Below, piece after piece: positions 52,294-62,364 of a stretch of 64,000 bases of DNA. The position numbers were made by a program, and so were the translations under genes. The DNA lies in the NCBI GenBank assembly GCA_026984795.1, contig JALSRK010000053.1, forward strand, positions 1 to 64,000. The letters are read 5' to 3'. This stretch comes from Solibacteraceae bacterium (GTDB taxonomy: Bacteria; Acidobacteriota; Terriglobia; Bryobacterales; Bryobacteraceae). Every line of letters starts with the position of its first letter. Position 1 is the first letter of the stretch. Below the pieces are notes generated by a model. That model worked only from the letters and a program-made list of their open reading frames with translations, was not told where the DNA came from and ran no database searches.

Positions 52294-54471
52294 CTAGGGG
52301 CCCGCGGTAACGTCCGCCTCCGGCTCCGGTACTTCGCCGTTGTGCTTGAGCCACCGGTCGAGCCAACCGAGAAACGTCTGGTACCACAGCACTGAGTTCT
52401 GCGGTTTCAAGATCCAGTGGCCTTCGTCGGGGAAAATCAGCAGCTTGGCTGGTACGTCCTGCATGCGGAGAGCGGTGAAAAGCTGGAGCCCCTGGCCGTA
52501 GGGCACACGGAAGTCCTGCTCACCGTGGATCACCAGCGTAGGGGTGAAGAAATCGGAGATGAAACGGCTGGGCGACCAGCGCTCGTAAAGCTTCGGATTT
52601 TCCCACGGCATGCCCTGAAAGTCCCAGATCGGGAACCACAGCTCTTCGGTCTCCATGGCCCAGCTCCGGAGATCGAAGACGCCCGCATGGGAGACGAAGG
52701 CCTGGAAACGCTGGGTGTGCCCGAGCATCCAGTTGATCATGTATCCGCCGTAGGAGCCCCCGGCGGCGGCCATGCGGTCGGGGCGAACATAAGGCAATCC
52801 GGCCACGTGATCGACGACGGCCATGATGTCTTCGAAGACCTTGCCGCCCCAGTCGGCGTTGATCTCATCGGTGAATTTCTGCCCATATCCCGTTGATCCC
52901 CTGGGATTTGGCATGACGACTACGTAACCTGCCGCAGCGAAGACCTGGGCGTTCCAGCGGTAGCTCCATTGCTCGCCCCAAGCGCTCTGAGGGCCGCCGT
53001 GGATGAGGAACAGGACCGGGTAGCGCTGCTTGGAATCGAATCCCGGAGGCTTCAGCAGAAAGCTGTGCACAGGCGTCTGCCCGGCCCCTTCGACGCGGAA
53101 CTCCTCGTAGGCGGGCAGATCGTACTTCTCGAGCAGTGAGAAGTTCAGGTTTGTCAAAGGCCGCGGCGGCCCGCCGGCGGCCGAGGCGGCGTAGATCTCC
53201 ACCGGTTTGGATCCGCTCTGCTGGGTGAAGATCATGGTTCGGCCGTCGGGCGTGAACTGCATGTCGCCGGAAGTGGCCGAGCCGGGCACGACCACCCGAA
53301 CGGCGCCCCCGGTGACGGCCATCATTTGAATGCCTTGGCGGCCGCGGTCTTCCGTAGTGAAGAAGATGCGGTGGGAATCCGGGAACCAGGTGAAGCCGGT
53401 GACGGGCCGGTCGAGGCCGTCGGTGAGAAAGGCGATCGTGTCCGGGTCCCAGCGCCACTGCGGCTTCTCTTCCTCGCCTTCCTCTTGCCGTGCAGCGGCT
53501 CCGGGCGGCGCCGCGGGCTCCGGCTGAGCCTCACTTCCTTCTTCGAGCGGCACGCGGCGGATCACGCTCAGGCGCCACTTGTCGCTCTCATAGCCGCCGC
53601 GCATCTGGGAGAGGAAGGCGATGTAGCTGCCATCCGGCGAGTACTGGGGAGAGGTATCCGCCCCGGGCATCTGGGTGAGCCGCACCGGTTCGCCGCCCTC
53701 GATGGGCACGACGAAGAGCTCGGTGTTGGTATTGGCGGCGGGATTCGGGTCGGGCTTCTGGACGTAGCAGAGTTCTTTGCCGTCGGGCGAAACGGCATAG
53801 CCGTCGGCGCCGCCCAGGGAGAAGGGCGGAGCGTCACGCGGCCCGGGGGTCAGGTCGCGCACCTCGCCGCCTTCCACCGGTAGGGCGAAGATATGAGTCA
53901 CCCGGCCGTCCCTCCAGTGGTCCCAGTGGCGGTAGAGGAGATCCTCGTAGATCCGGGCCTTCACTTTGCTCTTTTTGCGGCGCTCCAGGCGCGCGGCGTT
54001 GCAGGCCATGTCGGGGCAATCAGGGAAGACATCGCTGGTGAAGATCAGATTCGCGCCGTCGGGCGACCAGAGAACCCCACCGGCTTCGGTGGCCAGGTCG
54101 GTCACCTGTTTGGGGTCGGAACCGTCGGCTTCCATGATCCAGATCTGGTTCGAGCCGCTGCGGTTTGAGATGAAGGCGATTCGCTGCGAATCCGGCGACC
54201 AGCGGGGCCGGTAGTTCTTGGTTCCCGCCCAGGTGATCCGCCGGGGACTGCCGCCTTCCACGGGGACGGTATAGATCTGCTTCGGCATCGTGTTCTGGTC
54301 CAGATCCGCCGTTTGGACCACGAACGCGACGGTCGAACCGTCAGGCGAGAGCTGGGGGTCGCTGATCCGCTGGAATTCCAGCAGCCCGTGCACCGTCAGC
54401 GGCTGCTTCTGAGCCGGGAGAGGAGCAAACAAGAGAATCGAGAGCAGGAAGCATCGACGCAGCGGGAGCAT
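52294..54471 (-). CDS. S9 family peptidase (prolyl oligopeptidase type)
   Basis: 725-residue secreted serine peptidase. Signal peptide MLPLRRCFLLSILLFAPLPA, then a beta-propeller of TolB-like blades (repeated 'SPDG..IAF.S', about residues 30-430) with an acidic low-complexity insertion near 315-335 (RQEEGEEEKPQ). The alpha/beta hydrolase domain has the nucleophile in GGSYGGY, Asp in HGEQDFRVP and His in DEGHW. Likely cleaves acyl-aminoacyl or dipeptidyl bonds in the periplasm. ATG 54471 is preferred to the adjacent TTG. It is 33 bases downstream of glgC on the same strand. Confidence 0.95.
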   Translation of the reverse strand: MLPLRRCFLLSILLFAPLPAQKQPLTVHGLLEFQRISDPQLSPDGSTVAFVVQTADLDQNTMPKQIYTVPVEGGSPRRITWAGTKNYRPRWSPDSQRIAFISNRSGSNQIWIMEADGSDPKQVTDLATEAGGVLWSPDGANLIFTSDVFPDCPDMACNAARLERRKKSKVKARIYEDLLYRHWDHWRDGRVTHIFALPVEGGEVRDLTPGPRDAPPFSLGGADGYAVSPDGKELCYVQKPDPNPAANTNTELFVVPIEGGEPVRLTQMPGADTSPQYSPDGSYIAFLSQMRGGYESDKWRLSVIRRVPLEEGSEAQPEPAAPPGAAARQEEGEEEKPQWRWDPDTIAFLTDGLDRPVTGFTWFPDSHRIFFTTEDRGRQGIQMMAVTGGAVRVVVPGSATSGDMQFTPDGRTMIFTQQSGSKPVEIYAASAAGGPPRPLTNLNFSLLEKYDLPAYEEFRVEGAGQTPVHSFLLKPPGFDSKQRYPVLFLIHGGPQSAWGEQWSYRWNAQVFAAAGYVVVMPNPRGSTGYGQKFTDEINADWGGKVFEDIMAVVDHVAGLPYVRPDRMAAAGGSYGGYMINWMLGHTQRFQAFVSHAGVFDLRSWAMETEELWFPIWDFQGMPWENPKLYERWSPSRFISDFFTPTLVIHGEQDFRVPYGQGLQLFTALRMQDVPAKLLIFPDEGHWILKPQNSVLWYQTFLGWLDRWLKHNGEVPEPEADVTAGP

Positions 54472-54504
54472 CAACTCGATTGTAGCGCGCGCTCCCGGCC
54501 GGGC

Positions 54505-55743
54505 TTAGCGGCACGCGGCGGCGAAGATGGTTTGCGCCGCCGGGACCACCACAATGCCGCTTTGCGTCACGGTGTATCCCTTTTGGCGGTCGGCCTCGGT
54601 ATCGAAGCCGATGACGCTGCCCTCGGGGATGATGGAGTTGGCGTCGATGATGGCCCGGCGGATGCGGCTGTAGCGGCCGATGTTGGCGTTCTGCATGATG
54701 ATGGAATCTTCGATGACGCAGTAGCTGTTCACCCGGACGCCGGGAGAGAGAACCGAACGATTCACCCGGCCGCCGGAAATGATGCACCCTGACGAGACGA
54801 TGGAGTCGATTGCCACGCCCATGCGCCGCCCTTCCTGGGCGAAGACGAACTTGGCCGGCGGGGCTTGCTGCGGCCGGGAGCGCAGCGGCCAGCGGCGGTC
54901 GTAGAGGTTGAACTCCGGCGTCACGCGGACCAGGTCCATGTTCGCTTCGTAATAGGCGTCAATGGTGCCCACGTCACGCCAGTACTTCGCCGTCTTCTCG
55001 TTCAGGTCGTGGAAGTCATAGGCGCAGACGCGGACGGAAGTCACGAGTCTCGGCAGGACGTCACGCCCGAAGTCGTGTGAAGATCCCGCGTCTTCAGCGT
55101 CCTCCATCAGCGCCTTGAGCAGCACCGGCGTGTTGAACATGTAGATCCCCATCGAGGCGCTGACCATCTCCGGATTGAAGGGCGAGGGCGACGGGGCGCC
55201 GTGCTCCGGCTTTTCGATGAACCCGGTAATCTGGCCGCCGGGGTTGATCTCCACGATGCCGAAGCGCCGGGCATCTTCCGGCCGGACCTGAATGGTGGCC
55301 AGGGTGACGTCGGCGCGATGGTCGAGATGGCATTCGAGCATCTCGCGGTAGTCCATCTTGTAGATGTGATCTCCGGAAAGCACCAGCACCCGGGCCGGAT
55401 GCTCGGCGATGATGCTCTCGATGTTCTGGTAGACCGCGTCGGCCGTGCCGCGGTACCAGTCTTCATGGACGCGCTTCATCGGAGGGATCACCTCGATGAA
55501 TTCGCCCAGTTCCGAGGAAAAGATGTTCCAGCCGTCGCGGATGTGCCGCGAAAGCTCGAGCGCCTTGTACTGCGTCAGGACGAAGATGCGCCGGATGCCG
55601 GAGTTGACGCAGTTGGAAAGAGTAAAGTCGATGATCCGGTAGGAGCCGCCGAACGGGACTGCTGGTTTGGCGACGTGCCGGGTCAGCGGGTAGAGACGCT
55701 CTCCAGCGCCGCCCGCCAGGAGGATTCCCAGCGTGTCCTGCAT
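54505..55743 (-). CDS. glgC: Glucose-1-phosphate adenylyltransferase
   Basis: ADP-glucose pyrophosphorylase, committing step of bacterial glycogen synthesis. 412 residues. LLAGGAGERLYPLTRHVAKP, FGGSYRIIDFTLSNCVNSGI, WYRGTADAVYQNI and FIEKPEHGAPSP are the typical motifs, and the C-terminal left-handed beta-helix is complete (SSGCIISGG, YSRIRRAIIDANSIIPEGS). No other glycogen gene is in the window. It lies 134 bases after the sulfide operon on the same strand. Confidence 0.96.
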   Translation of the reverse strand: MQDTLGILLAGGAGERLYPLTRHVAKPAVPFGGSYRIIDFTLSNCVNSGIRRIFVLTQYKALELSRHIRDGWNIFSSELGEFIEVIPPMKRVHEDWYRGTADAVYQNIESIIAEHPARVLVLSGDHIYKMDYREMLECHLDHRADVTLATIQVRPEDARRFGIVEINPGGQITGFIEKPEHGAPSPSPFNPEMVSASMGIYMFNTPVLLKALMEDAEDAGSSHDFGRDVLPRLVTSVRVCAYDFHDLNEKTAKYWRDVGTIDAYYEANMDLVRVTPEFNLYDRRWPLRSRPQQAPPAKFVFAQEGRRMGVAIDSIVSSGCIISGGRVNRSVLSPGVRVNSYCVIEDSIIMQNANIGRYSRIRRAIIDANSIIPEGSVIGFDTEADRQKGYTVTQSGIVVVPAAQTIFAAACR

Positions 55744-55877
55744 TCTCTACTCCGACTTATAGCAGATGCAGCAGGCCCGTGGCGCGGCGGCCCGCCGGCC
55801 GGTTCCGCCCCGCTCGTCCGGCGCCCCACTCCGGCGGCGGCCGGCCCCTGGACTGGAAGCTGTCTCGCCGCTCCCCG

Positions 55878-56360
55878 TCAAGTGAAAATGATCTGCGCCC
55901 CGGCGGACTTCTCGTAGAACTCGCCCACCGTGATGATGTCGTCCACCTCGGGGCAGAAGTCTTCTTTCTTCAGGTGAAACATGTCCACCGTGGCCTTGCA
56001 CGCATAGATCTCGCAGCCGGAGTCGTGGATCAGGGTGATGAACTCCCGCACCGGCGGAATGTCGAGCTTCTCCATCTCCTTCTTCATCATCCGGGTGGCG
56101 AAAGCCGACATACCGGGCAGCATGCCGATGATGGTCGGCATGTGCATGGCCGGATTGCCCACCGTGGCCACCTTCAGGTGGTCCATCCGCTTGTCGATGA
56201 TCGCCTCGAGGCCGAAGAAGGTGAAGAAGAGCTGGGCCTCGATGCCCTCCATCCGCGCCCCGTTGGCCATGATCAGCCCCGGGTAGACGCCCTCGAGAGA
56301 GCCGCGGCTCACGATGATCGAAACCTTCTCGATCGGCTTGTATTCGGTTTCGTTCGCCAT
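55878..56360 (-). CDS. DsrE/DsrF/DrsH-like sulfur transfer protein
   Basis: 160-residue peroxiredoxin-like DsrE-family protein. KVSIIVSRGSLEGVYPGLIM and GIEAQLFFTFFG form the conserved strand-helix core; cysteines lie in HDSGCEIYACKATVDMF and EDFCPEVDD. The Cys of IYACKATV is the expected sulfane-sulfur carrier. Last gene of the operon with SQR, DUF1641 and the DsrC-like protein, so it probably relays sulfane sulfur from sulfide oxidation. It starts 15 bases after the DsrC-like stop. Confidence 0.9.
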   Translation of the reverse strand: MANETEYKPIEKVSIIVSRGSLEGVYPGLIMANGARMEGIEAQLFFTFFGLEAIIDKRMDHLKVATVGNPAMHMPTIIGMLPGMSAFATRMMKKEMEKLDIPPVREFITLIHDSGCEIYACKATVDMFHLKKEDFCPEVDDIITVGEFYEKSAGAQIIFT

Positions 56361-56375
56361 GGGATCACCTCACGT

Positions 56376-56693
56376 CTAGATGCAGCCCTTCGGCTTCGGC
56401 AGTCCGGCGATCTTCGCCGCCTTCTTAGCCGGTCCCTTGGGGAAGAGCTTGTAGAGCGTCTTGGTGTCGACGCCGCTCTCCTTGGTGAGCCGGCGGATCG
56501 ACGGCGCGTCGCCTTCTTCTTCGTAGACCCTCCGCATGAACCGGATCACTTTCCAGTGGTCTTCGGTCAGCTCCTCGATGCCGGCCTCCTTGGCCAGCTC
56601 TCGGGCGATCTCCTCGTTCCAGTCGGCCAGGTTGGCCAGATGGCCGTCGGCGTCCAATTCGATGGTCCGTCCTGCCAATGTCGTAGTCGGCAT
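56376..56693 (-). CDS. TusE/DsrC family sulfur relay protein, single C-terminal cysteine
   Basis: 105 residues. DADGHLANLADWNEEIAREL and LTEDHWKVIRFMR are typical DsrC/TusE sequence, and the C-terminal arm ends GLPKPKGCI with the penultimate cysteine Cys104 (CysA). The second cysteine of true DsrC, ten residues earlier (CysB), is replaced by lysine or neighbours, so it cannot form the DsrC trisulfide and is more like TusE or RspA-type proteins. Sits between DUF1641 and DsrE-like genes, with 6- and 15-base gaps. Confidence 0.92.
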   Translation of the reverse strand: MPTTTLAGRTIELDADGHLANLADWNEEIARELAKEAGIEELTEDHWKVIRFMRRVYEEEGDAPSIRRLTKESGVDTKTLYKLFPKGPAKKAAKIAGLPKPKGCI

Positions 56694-56699
56694 TCCCGT

Positions 56700-57422
56700 C
56701 TAGTCCTCCTTTTCTTGAGCCGTTCTTGAATCCTTGGACGGGCCGGGGGCTCCTTGGGCCGCCCCCAGCCCTTTGATGAACTCGAGCAGCGCCACCATGC
56801 CGCGCCGGGCCTCCGGGGTGTTCATCTCGCGGAACAACTGGAACAAGCTCATCTCCTGCCGCGGCGAGGCCTCCCCACGGGCGAGGGCCACGACCAGGGT
56901 CTCCAACGCCTGCAGCGTCCCGGGCTGCGTAACCGACTTGGCCCAGCGGATCAGGCGCGGCACGTTCTCGCGCAACTGTTCGAGGTCTTCTTCGATGAGC
57001 GTCGCTACGGCGTCGTCCGCCATCCCCTTGGCGTGGCGGGCAAGCTCGAAATAGCCCTGGCGATCCAGCTCGTCCAGCTTCACCAGCGCGGTGGCGTAGA
57101 CGTCCTTGCCGATCGGTTTGAGATCTTCCATCAAATCGCGCAAGCTTTCGAGTTGGTCGAACAGGCGCGCCAGGTTGTTGGCGTTACGCAGCAGCTTCTT
57201 GAAGAGGTAGACGAGGTCCCCGGGTTTGACGTGCTCGGAGACCTCTTCGAGCTCCTCCACGGCGGTCCGGTAGAGATCCTTGCCCACCAGCGTGAGGTCC
57301 TCTTTGAGGTCCTCCATTTCCAGGCGGTGCCGTTTCTGATGGGCGAGCTCCTCGACGATGAAGTCGAGCTTTCTGTTCAGAGCGTCGATTTGTGCTTGCA
57401 GATCGGTGGTGGTCGTCGCCAT
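56700..57422 (-). CDS. DUF1641 domain protein
   Basis: 240-residue helical cytoplasmic protein. An N-terminal coiled coil (LQAQIDALNRKLDFIVEELA) is followed by repeated helical hairpins (LVGKDLYRTAVEELEEVSEH; LKPIGKDVYATALVKLDELD) and the DUF1641 core near residues 150-225 (MNTPEARRGMVALLEFIKGL). DUF1641 proteins commonly sit beside sulfide:quinone oxidoreductases or formate dehydrogenases, perhaps as membrane adaptors; the function is not established. Only 3 bases separate it from the SQR stop. Confidence 0.9.
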   Translation of the reverse strand: MATTTTDLQAQIDALNRKLDFIVEELAHQKRHRLEMEDLKEDLTLVGKDLYRTAVEELEEVSEHVKPGDLVYLFKKLLRNANNLARLFDQLESLRDLMEDLKPIGKDVYATALVKLDELDRQGYFELARHAKGMADDAVATLIEEDLEQLRENVPRLIRWAKSVTQPGTLQALETLVVALARGEASPRQEMSLFQLFREMNTPEARRGMVALLEFIKGLGAAQGAPGPSKDSRTAQEKED

Positions 57423-57425
57423 GGC

Positions 57426-58655
<1,230 letters not shown>

Positions 58656-58717
58656 CAGTGCGCCTCCTTGCCGCGCGCCGCCGGCGTCCGATGGAAGGCT
58701 CTGGGGGCCGCGGCGAG

Positions 58718-58733
58718 TAAATCGATTGATTTA
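58718..58733 (-). promoter_or_regulatory. Palindrome upstream of the sulfide operon
   Basis: TAAATC (58718-58723), GATT, GATTTA (58728-58733): an AT-rich dyad in GC-rich DNA, 63 bases before the SQR start. Its layout resembles CRP/FNR or ArsR-type sites, but the regulator is unknown. Confidence 0.45.
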
Positions 58734-58920
58734 GTCTCTTTTAGGCTTCCATTAGCGCAGATGCAGTCCGGGCGAGAAGGTGACAATCAACTCTCAAAAT
58801 CTCGTTCTTCGCCAGGGGCGGAGCACAACTCATTGAAAAAGCAGAGCATGGCTGCCGGCTGCCCGCCTCCGCCCGTCGCCCAAATGTGCGTCGGTCCGCG
58901 GCGCGGGATACACTGATGAG

Positions 58921-60747
58921 GTGGAAGAGGCGGTTCGGGGAAAGATCTACGACATTCGGCTCACCCGCCGCCTGCTCGCCTACATGGGGCCCTACTGGCC
59001 GGTGGCGGCGGTGGTTCTGCTGCTGATCCTGGCCAATTCCGCTCTTCAGGTGGTCGGTCCGCTGCTCACCAAGGCAGCCGTGGACCGTTATCTGGTGCCG
59101 GTGGGGGGGCGCCAGGTGCACTTGCCGTGGGACGAGCACCTGTCGGCGAATCCAGCGACGGGACTGGCCCAGCTCGCCGGCATCTACTTCCTGGTAATCC
59201 TCGCCGGCCTGCTCTGCCAGTATGGCCAGCAATACCTGATGCAGTGGACGGGCCAGAAGGCCATGTTCAGTCTGCGGCGCGATCTGATGAGCCACCTGCA
59301 GCGGTTGGATCTTCGGTTCTTCGACCGCAACCCGGTGGGCCGTCTCGTCACCCGGGTTACGACCGATGTCGATACTCTGAACGAACTGTTCAGCGCCGGC
59401 ATCGTCACCATCGTGGCCGACGTGCTGCTGCTGGCCTTCGTCACCGTGGCGATGCTCGAGCTAAGCGTGGAGCTGACGTTCGTGCTTCTGCTCGCGGCTC
59501 CGCTGGTGATCGGGGCCACGGCGCTGTTCCGCCGGACCGTTTCACGCTGCTACCGCGCGATCCGCGTGGCCATCGCCAAGATCAATGCCTTCATCCAGGA
59601 GCACGTCACCGGCATCGCCGTTGTCCAGCTTTTCAACCGCGAAGAGCGGAGCAAGGCCGAATTCGAAAGGGTGAACCGGGAGTACATGGAGGCCTACAAG
59701 CGGGCCATCGTCGCCCACGGCTGGTTCTACCCGGTGGTCGAGTTCATCGGAATGCTCGCCGTCGCGGGCCTGCTGGGCTACGGGGGGTTCCTGATCGACC
59801 GGGGCGGCCTCACGCTCGGCGTGCTGCTGGCCTTCTTCCAATACGGGATGCGCTTCTTCCGTCCCATTCAAGACCTCAGCGAGAAGTTCGACATTCTGCA
59901 ATCGGCCACCGCCGCCGCCGAGCGGATCTTCGATCTGCTCGATACGAAACCCACCATTACCGCTCCGGCGAGGCCCAAACCCTTTCCTCCCTGGCCGGCT
60001 GACGTGGAGTTCGACCACGTCTGGTTCGCCTACGAGGACGAGGACTGGGTCCTTCGGGATGTGACCTTCCGGCTGAAGGCAGGCGAAACCGCGGCCGTGG
60101 TCGGCCATACCGGGGCCGGCAAGACTACCCTGATCAATCTGTTGCTGCGTTTCTACGACGTCCAGCGCGGTGCGGTCCGCATCGGCGGAGTGGACGTCCG
60201 GGAAATGGACCCTTCAGAGCTCCGCCGGCACTTCGGCGTCGTGCTCCAAGACCCCCACCTGTTCACCGGCACGATCGAAGGCAACATCCGGCTGGGCACG
60301 GTTTGGATCGACGAAGAACGCCTGGTGGCCGCCGCGGAACAAGCGAACCTGCTCGACTATATTCACTCGTTGCCCGAGGGCTTCCGCCACCCGGTGCGGG
60401 AGCGCGGCGCGGGGATTTCCACCGGCCAGAAACAGCTCATCAGCTTCGCCCGGGCGCTGGCGCACGATCCCCGGTTTCTGATCCTCGACGAAGCCACCTC
60501 GAGCGTGGACACCGAAACCGAGCTCAAAGTGCGGGAAGCTCTGGCCCGGCTGGTCGAGGGGCGCACCTCGATCATCATTGCCCATCGGCTTTCCACCATC
60601 CAGCGGGCGGACCGCATTCTGGTGATGCACCACGGCGTACTGCGGGAGCAGGGCACCCATGCCGAGCTGCTGGCCCGCCGGGGGATCTACTGGAGGCTGT
60701 ACCGCCTGCAGTTCAAAGACCAGGAAGTTCCCACACCCGGCTCGTGA
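58921..60747 (+). CDS. ABC transporter, fused permease and ATPase
   Basis: 608-residue half-transporter of the MsbA/MdlB exporter type. Six membrane helices in residues of about 20-310, then the nucleotide-binding domain: Walker A GHTGAGKTTL (about 398), Q-loop VLQDPHLF, signature ISTGQKQLISFARAL (variant of LSGGQ), Walker B FLILDEATSSVD and H-loop IIIAHRLSTI. It should act as a homodimer or with a partner not seen here. Start is GTG 58921, without a clear ribosome binding site. Exported substrate unknown (lipid, lipopolysaccharide or drug). Confidence 0.94.
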   Translation: MEEAVRGKIYDIRLTRRLLAYMGPYWPVAAVVLLLILANSALQVVGPLLTKAAVDRYLVPVGGRQVHLPWDEHLSANPATGLAQLAGIYFLVILAGLLCQYGQQYLMQWTGQKAMFSLRRDLMSHLQRLDLRFFDRNPVGRLVTRVTTDVDTLNELFSAGIVTIVADVLLLAFVTVAMLELSVELTFVLLLAAPLVIGATALFRRTVSRCYRAIRVAIAKINAFIQEHVTGIAVVQLFNREERSKAEFERVNREYMEAYKRAIVAHGWFYPVVEFIGMLAVAGLLGYGGFLIDRGGLTLGVLLAFFQYGMRFFRPIQDLSEKFDILQSATAAAERIFDLLDTKPTITAPARPKPFPPWPADVEFDHVWFAYEDEDWVLRDVTFRLKAGETAAVVGHTGAGKTTLINLLLRFYDVQRGAVRIGGVDVREMDPSELRRHFGVVLQDPHLFTGTIEGNIRLGTVWIDEERLVAAAEQANLLDYIHSLPEGFRHPVRERGAGISTGQKQLISFARALAHDPRFLILDEATSSVDTETELKVREALARLVEGRTSIIIAHRLSTIQRADRILVMHHGVLREQGTHAELLARRGIYWRLYRLQFKDQEVPTPGS

Positions 60748-60786
60748 GCTTCGCCTGCCAGGCGCGGCATAGGGGATAATCCATTC

Positions 60787-61863
60787 GTGAAGACTGGAAT
60801 GCTGCTGTTGCTGCTGGCTTGCTGCGCCGCGGCGGCCCAGGAGGAGCGCCCGCGGGCCCGCGATCTCGGCATCGTGGTAGGGACGTTGCCCACCGGGCCC
60901 CGGAACGCCATCACCGACGTGCCTGGCGTGCTGGTCGGTCAGGTCACCTTGATCCGCGGCGAGAGGGTCCGCACCGGCGTCACGGCGGTGCTGCCCCACG
61001 GCGGCAATCTGTTCCGCGACAAAGTCCCGGGGGCCGTCTTCGTCGGCAACGGCTTCGGCAAGCTCATGGGTTCGACGCAGGTGAACGAGCTGGGCGAGAT
61101 CGAGACGCCGATCCTGCTGACCTCGACCCTCAACGTGCCGCGCGTAGCCGACGCCCTGCTCGACTACATGCTCCAGCTTCCCGGCAACGAGGACGTGGTT
61201 TCCATCAATCCGTTGGTCGCCGAGACCAACGATGGGCGGTTGAACGACATTCGCGGCCGCCACGTGGGGCGCGAGGAGGTGTTCGCCGCCATCCGGAGCG
61301 CCCGGGGCGGGCCCGTGGAAGAGGGCTGCGTCGGAGCCGGCACGGGCACCATCGCCTTCGGGTTCAAGGCGGGCATCGGCACTTCGTCGCGGGTGGTTCC
61401 GGCCGGCTACACCGTAGGCGTGCTCGTGCAGGCCAATTTCGGCGGGGACCTGCGGATCAACGGCGTCCCGGTGGGCCGGGAGCTGCGGCAAGGCAGGGAG
61501 CCCGGGCCGGGGGACGGCAGCGTGATCGTCGTCATTGCCACCGACGCGCCGCTCACCCACCGGAACCTGCGGCGCATGGCCGCGCGGGCGATGCTGGGGT
61601 TGGGCCGGACGGGCGCCGCCGGCTCGAACGGCAGCGGCGACTACGCCATCGCGTTTTCGGTTTCCCGCAGCCCCCGGCAGGTTCCGAATTCGCAGATGTC
61701 CCCCCTATTCCTTGCTGTGATCGAAGCCACTGAGGAGTCCATCTACAACGCCCTGTTCCGCGCCACTACGATGACGGGAAACGGCCGCACCGTCGAGGCG
61801 CTGCCTCTCGAGGAGACTCTGGAGATCTTACGCCGCCACCGGGCGCTTACTCCCGCCCCCTGA
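60787..61863 (+). CDS. P1 family (DmpA/BapA-type) peptidase, secreted
   Basis: 358-residue N-terminal-nucleophile aminopeptidase of family S58. Signal peptide MKTGMLLLLLACCAAAAQ from GTG 60787. ARDLGIVVGTLPTGPRNAIT and ITDVPGVLVGQVT begin the alpha part, INPLVAETNDGRLND is typical, and AAGSNGSGDYAIAF contains the Ser at which the precursor autocleaves and which then acts as nucleophile. Related enzymes release N-terminal D- or beta-amino acids from peptides. It follows the ABC gene after 39 bases and may share its transcript. Confidence 0.93.
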   Translation: MKTGMLLLLLACCAAAAQEERPRARDLGIVVGTLPTGPRNAITDVPGVLVGQVTLIRGERVRTGVTAVLPHGGNLFRDKVPGAVFVGNGFGKLMGSTQVNELGEIETPILLTSTLNVPRVADALLDYMLQLPGNEDVVSINPLVAETNDGRLNDIRGRHVGREEVFAAIRSARGGPVEEGCVGAGTGTIAFGFKAGIGTSSRVVPAGYTVGVLVQANFGGDLRINGVPVGRELRQGREPGPGDGSVIVVIATDAPLTHRNLRRMAARAMLGLGRTGAAGSNGSGDYAIAFSVSRSPRQVPNSQMSPLFLAVIEATEESIYNALFRATTMTGNGRTVEALPLEETLEILRRHRALTPAP

Positions 61864-61908
61864 TCCGGCTGGAGAAGCTCTGCGCCCGCCGCCGCGGGCC
61901 GCCGGCGC

Positions 61909-62244
61909 CTATCGCCGGGCCTCTTCCTCCCGCCAGTTCGAAGAAACGCCGCGGGATTCGCCCGGTTCGGGCGACCAGAGGTAACCGCTCCGGAAGACCG
62001 TCAGGATGCGGCCGCCGGCTGCCGGCCCCAGCTTCTTGCGCAGCCGCTGCACATGCACGTCCAGCGTGCGGCTCCTGACTCCTTGGCGGTAGCCCCAGAC
62101 ATCGCGGAGCAGCGCCTCCCGGGAAACACATCGCCCAGCGTGTTCCCGGAGGTAGCGCAACAAGGCCCGTTCTTTCCGGGTGAGGCGCGCATCCGCTCCA
62201 TCGCGTCCGGTCATCCCCGGGTTGATGTCAACTTGTGATGCCAT
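61909..62244 (-). CDS. Winged-helix DNA-binding protein without receiver domain
   Basis: 111-residue OmpR/PhoB-type winged helix alone: LTRKERALLRYLREHAGRCV (alpha 1 and 2), REALLRDVWGYRQGVRSRTL, then DVHVQRLRKKLGPAAGG as recognition helix and VFRSGYLW as wing. A response regulator would have about 120 receiver residues before it; ATG 62244 leaves only 20. The upstream frame to 62976 is antisense to a glycosyltransferase gene and unlike a receiver. It may be a constitutive or protein-controlled regulator. Divergent from the glycosyltransferase at 62365. Confidence 0.82.
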   Translation of the reverse strand: MASQVDINPGMTGRDGADARLTRKERALLRYLREHAGRCVSREALLRDVWGYRQGVRSRTLDVHVQRLRKKLGPAAGGRILTVFRSGYLWSPEPGESRGVSSNWREEEARR

Positions 62245-62364
62245 CCTTACTACCCCTCTGCCACCGTATTCCCGGCGGCAACTGAGAAGGTTACGCTCCG
62301 GCCCCGCTTCACCCTGCTCACCTGGCGGCCGGTTTGATACCCTGCTTACACGGGCGCTCATTTC

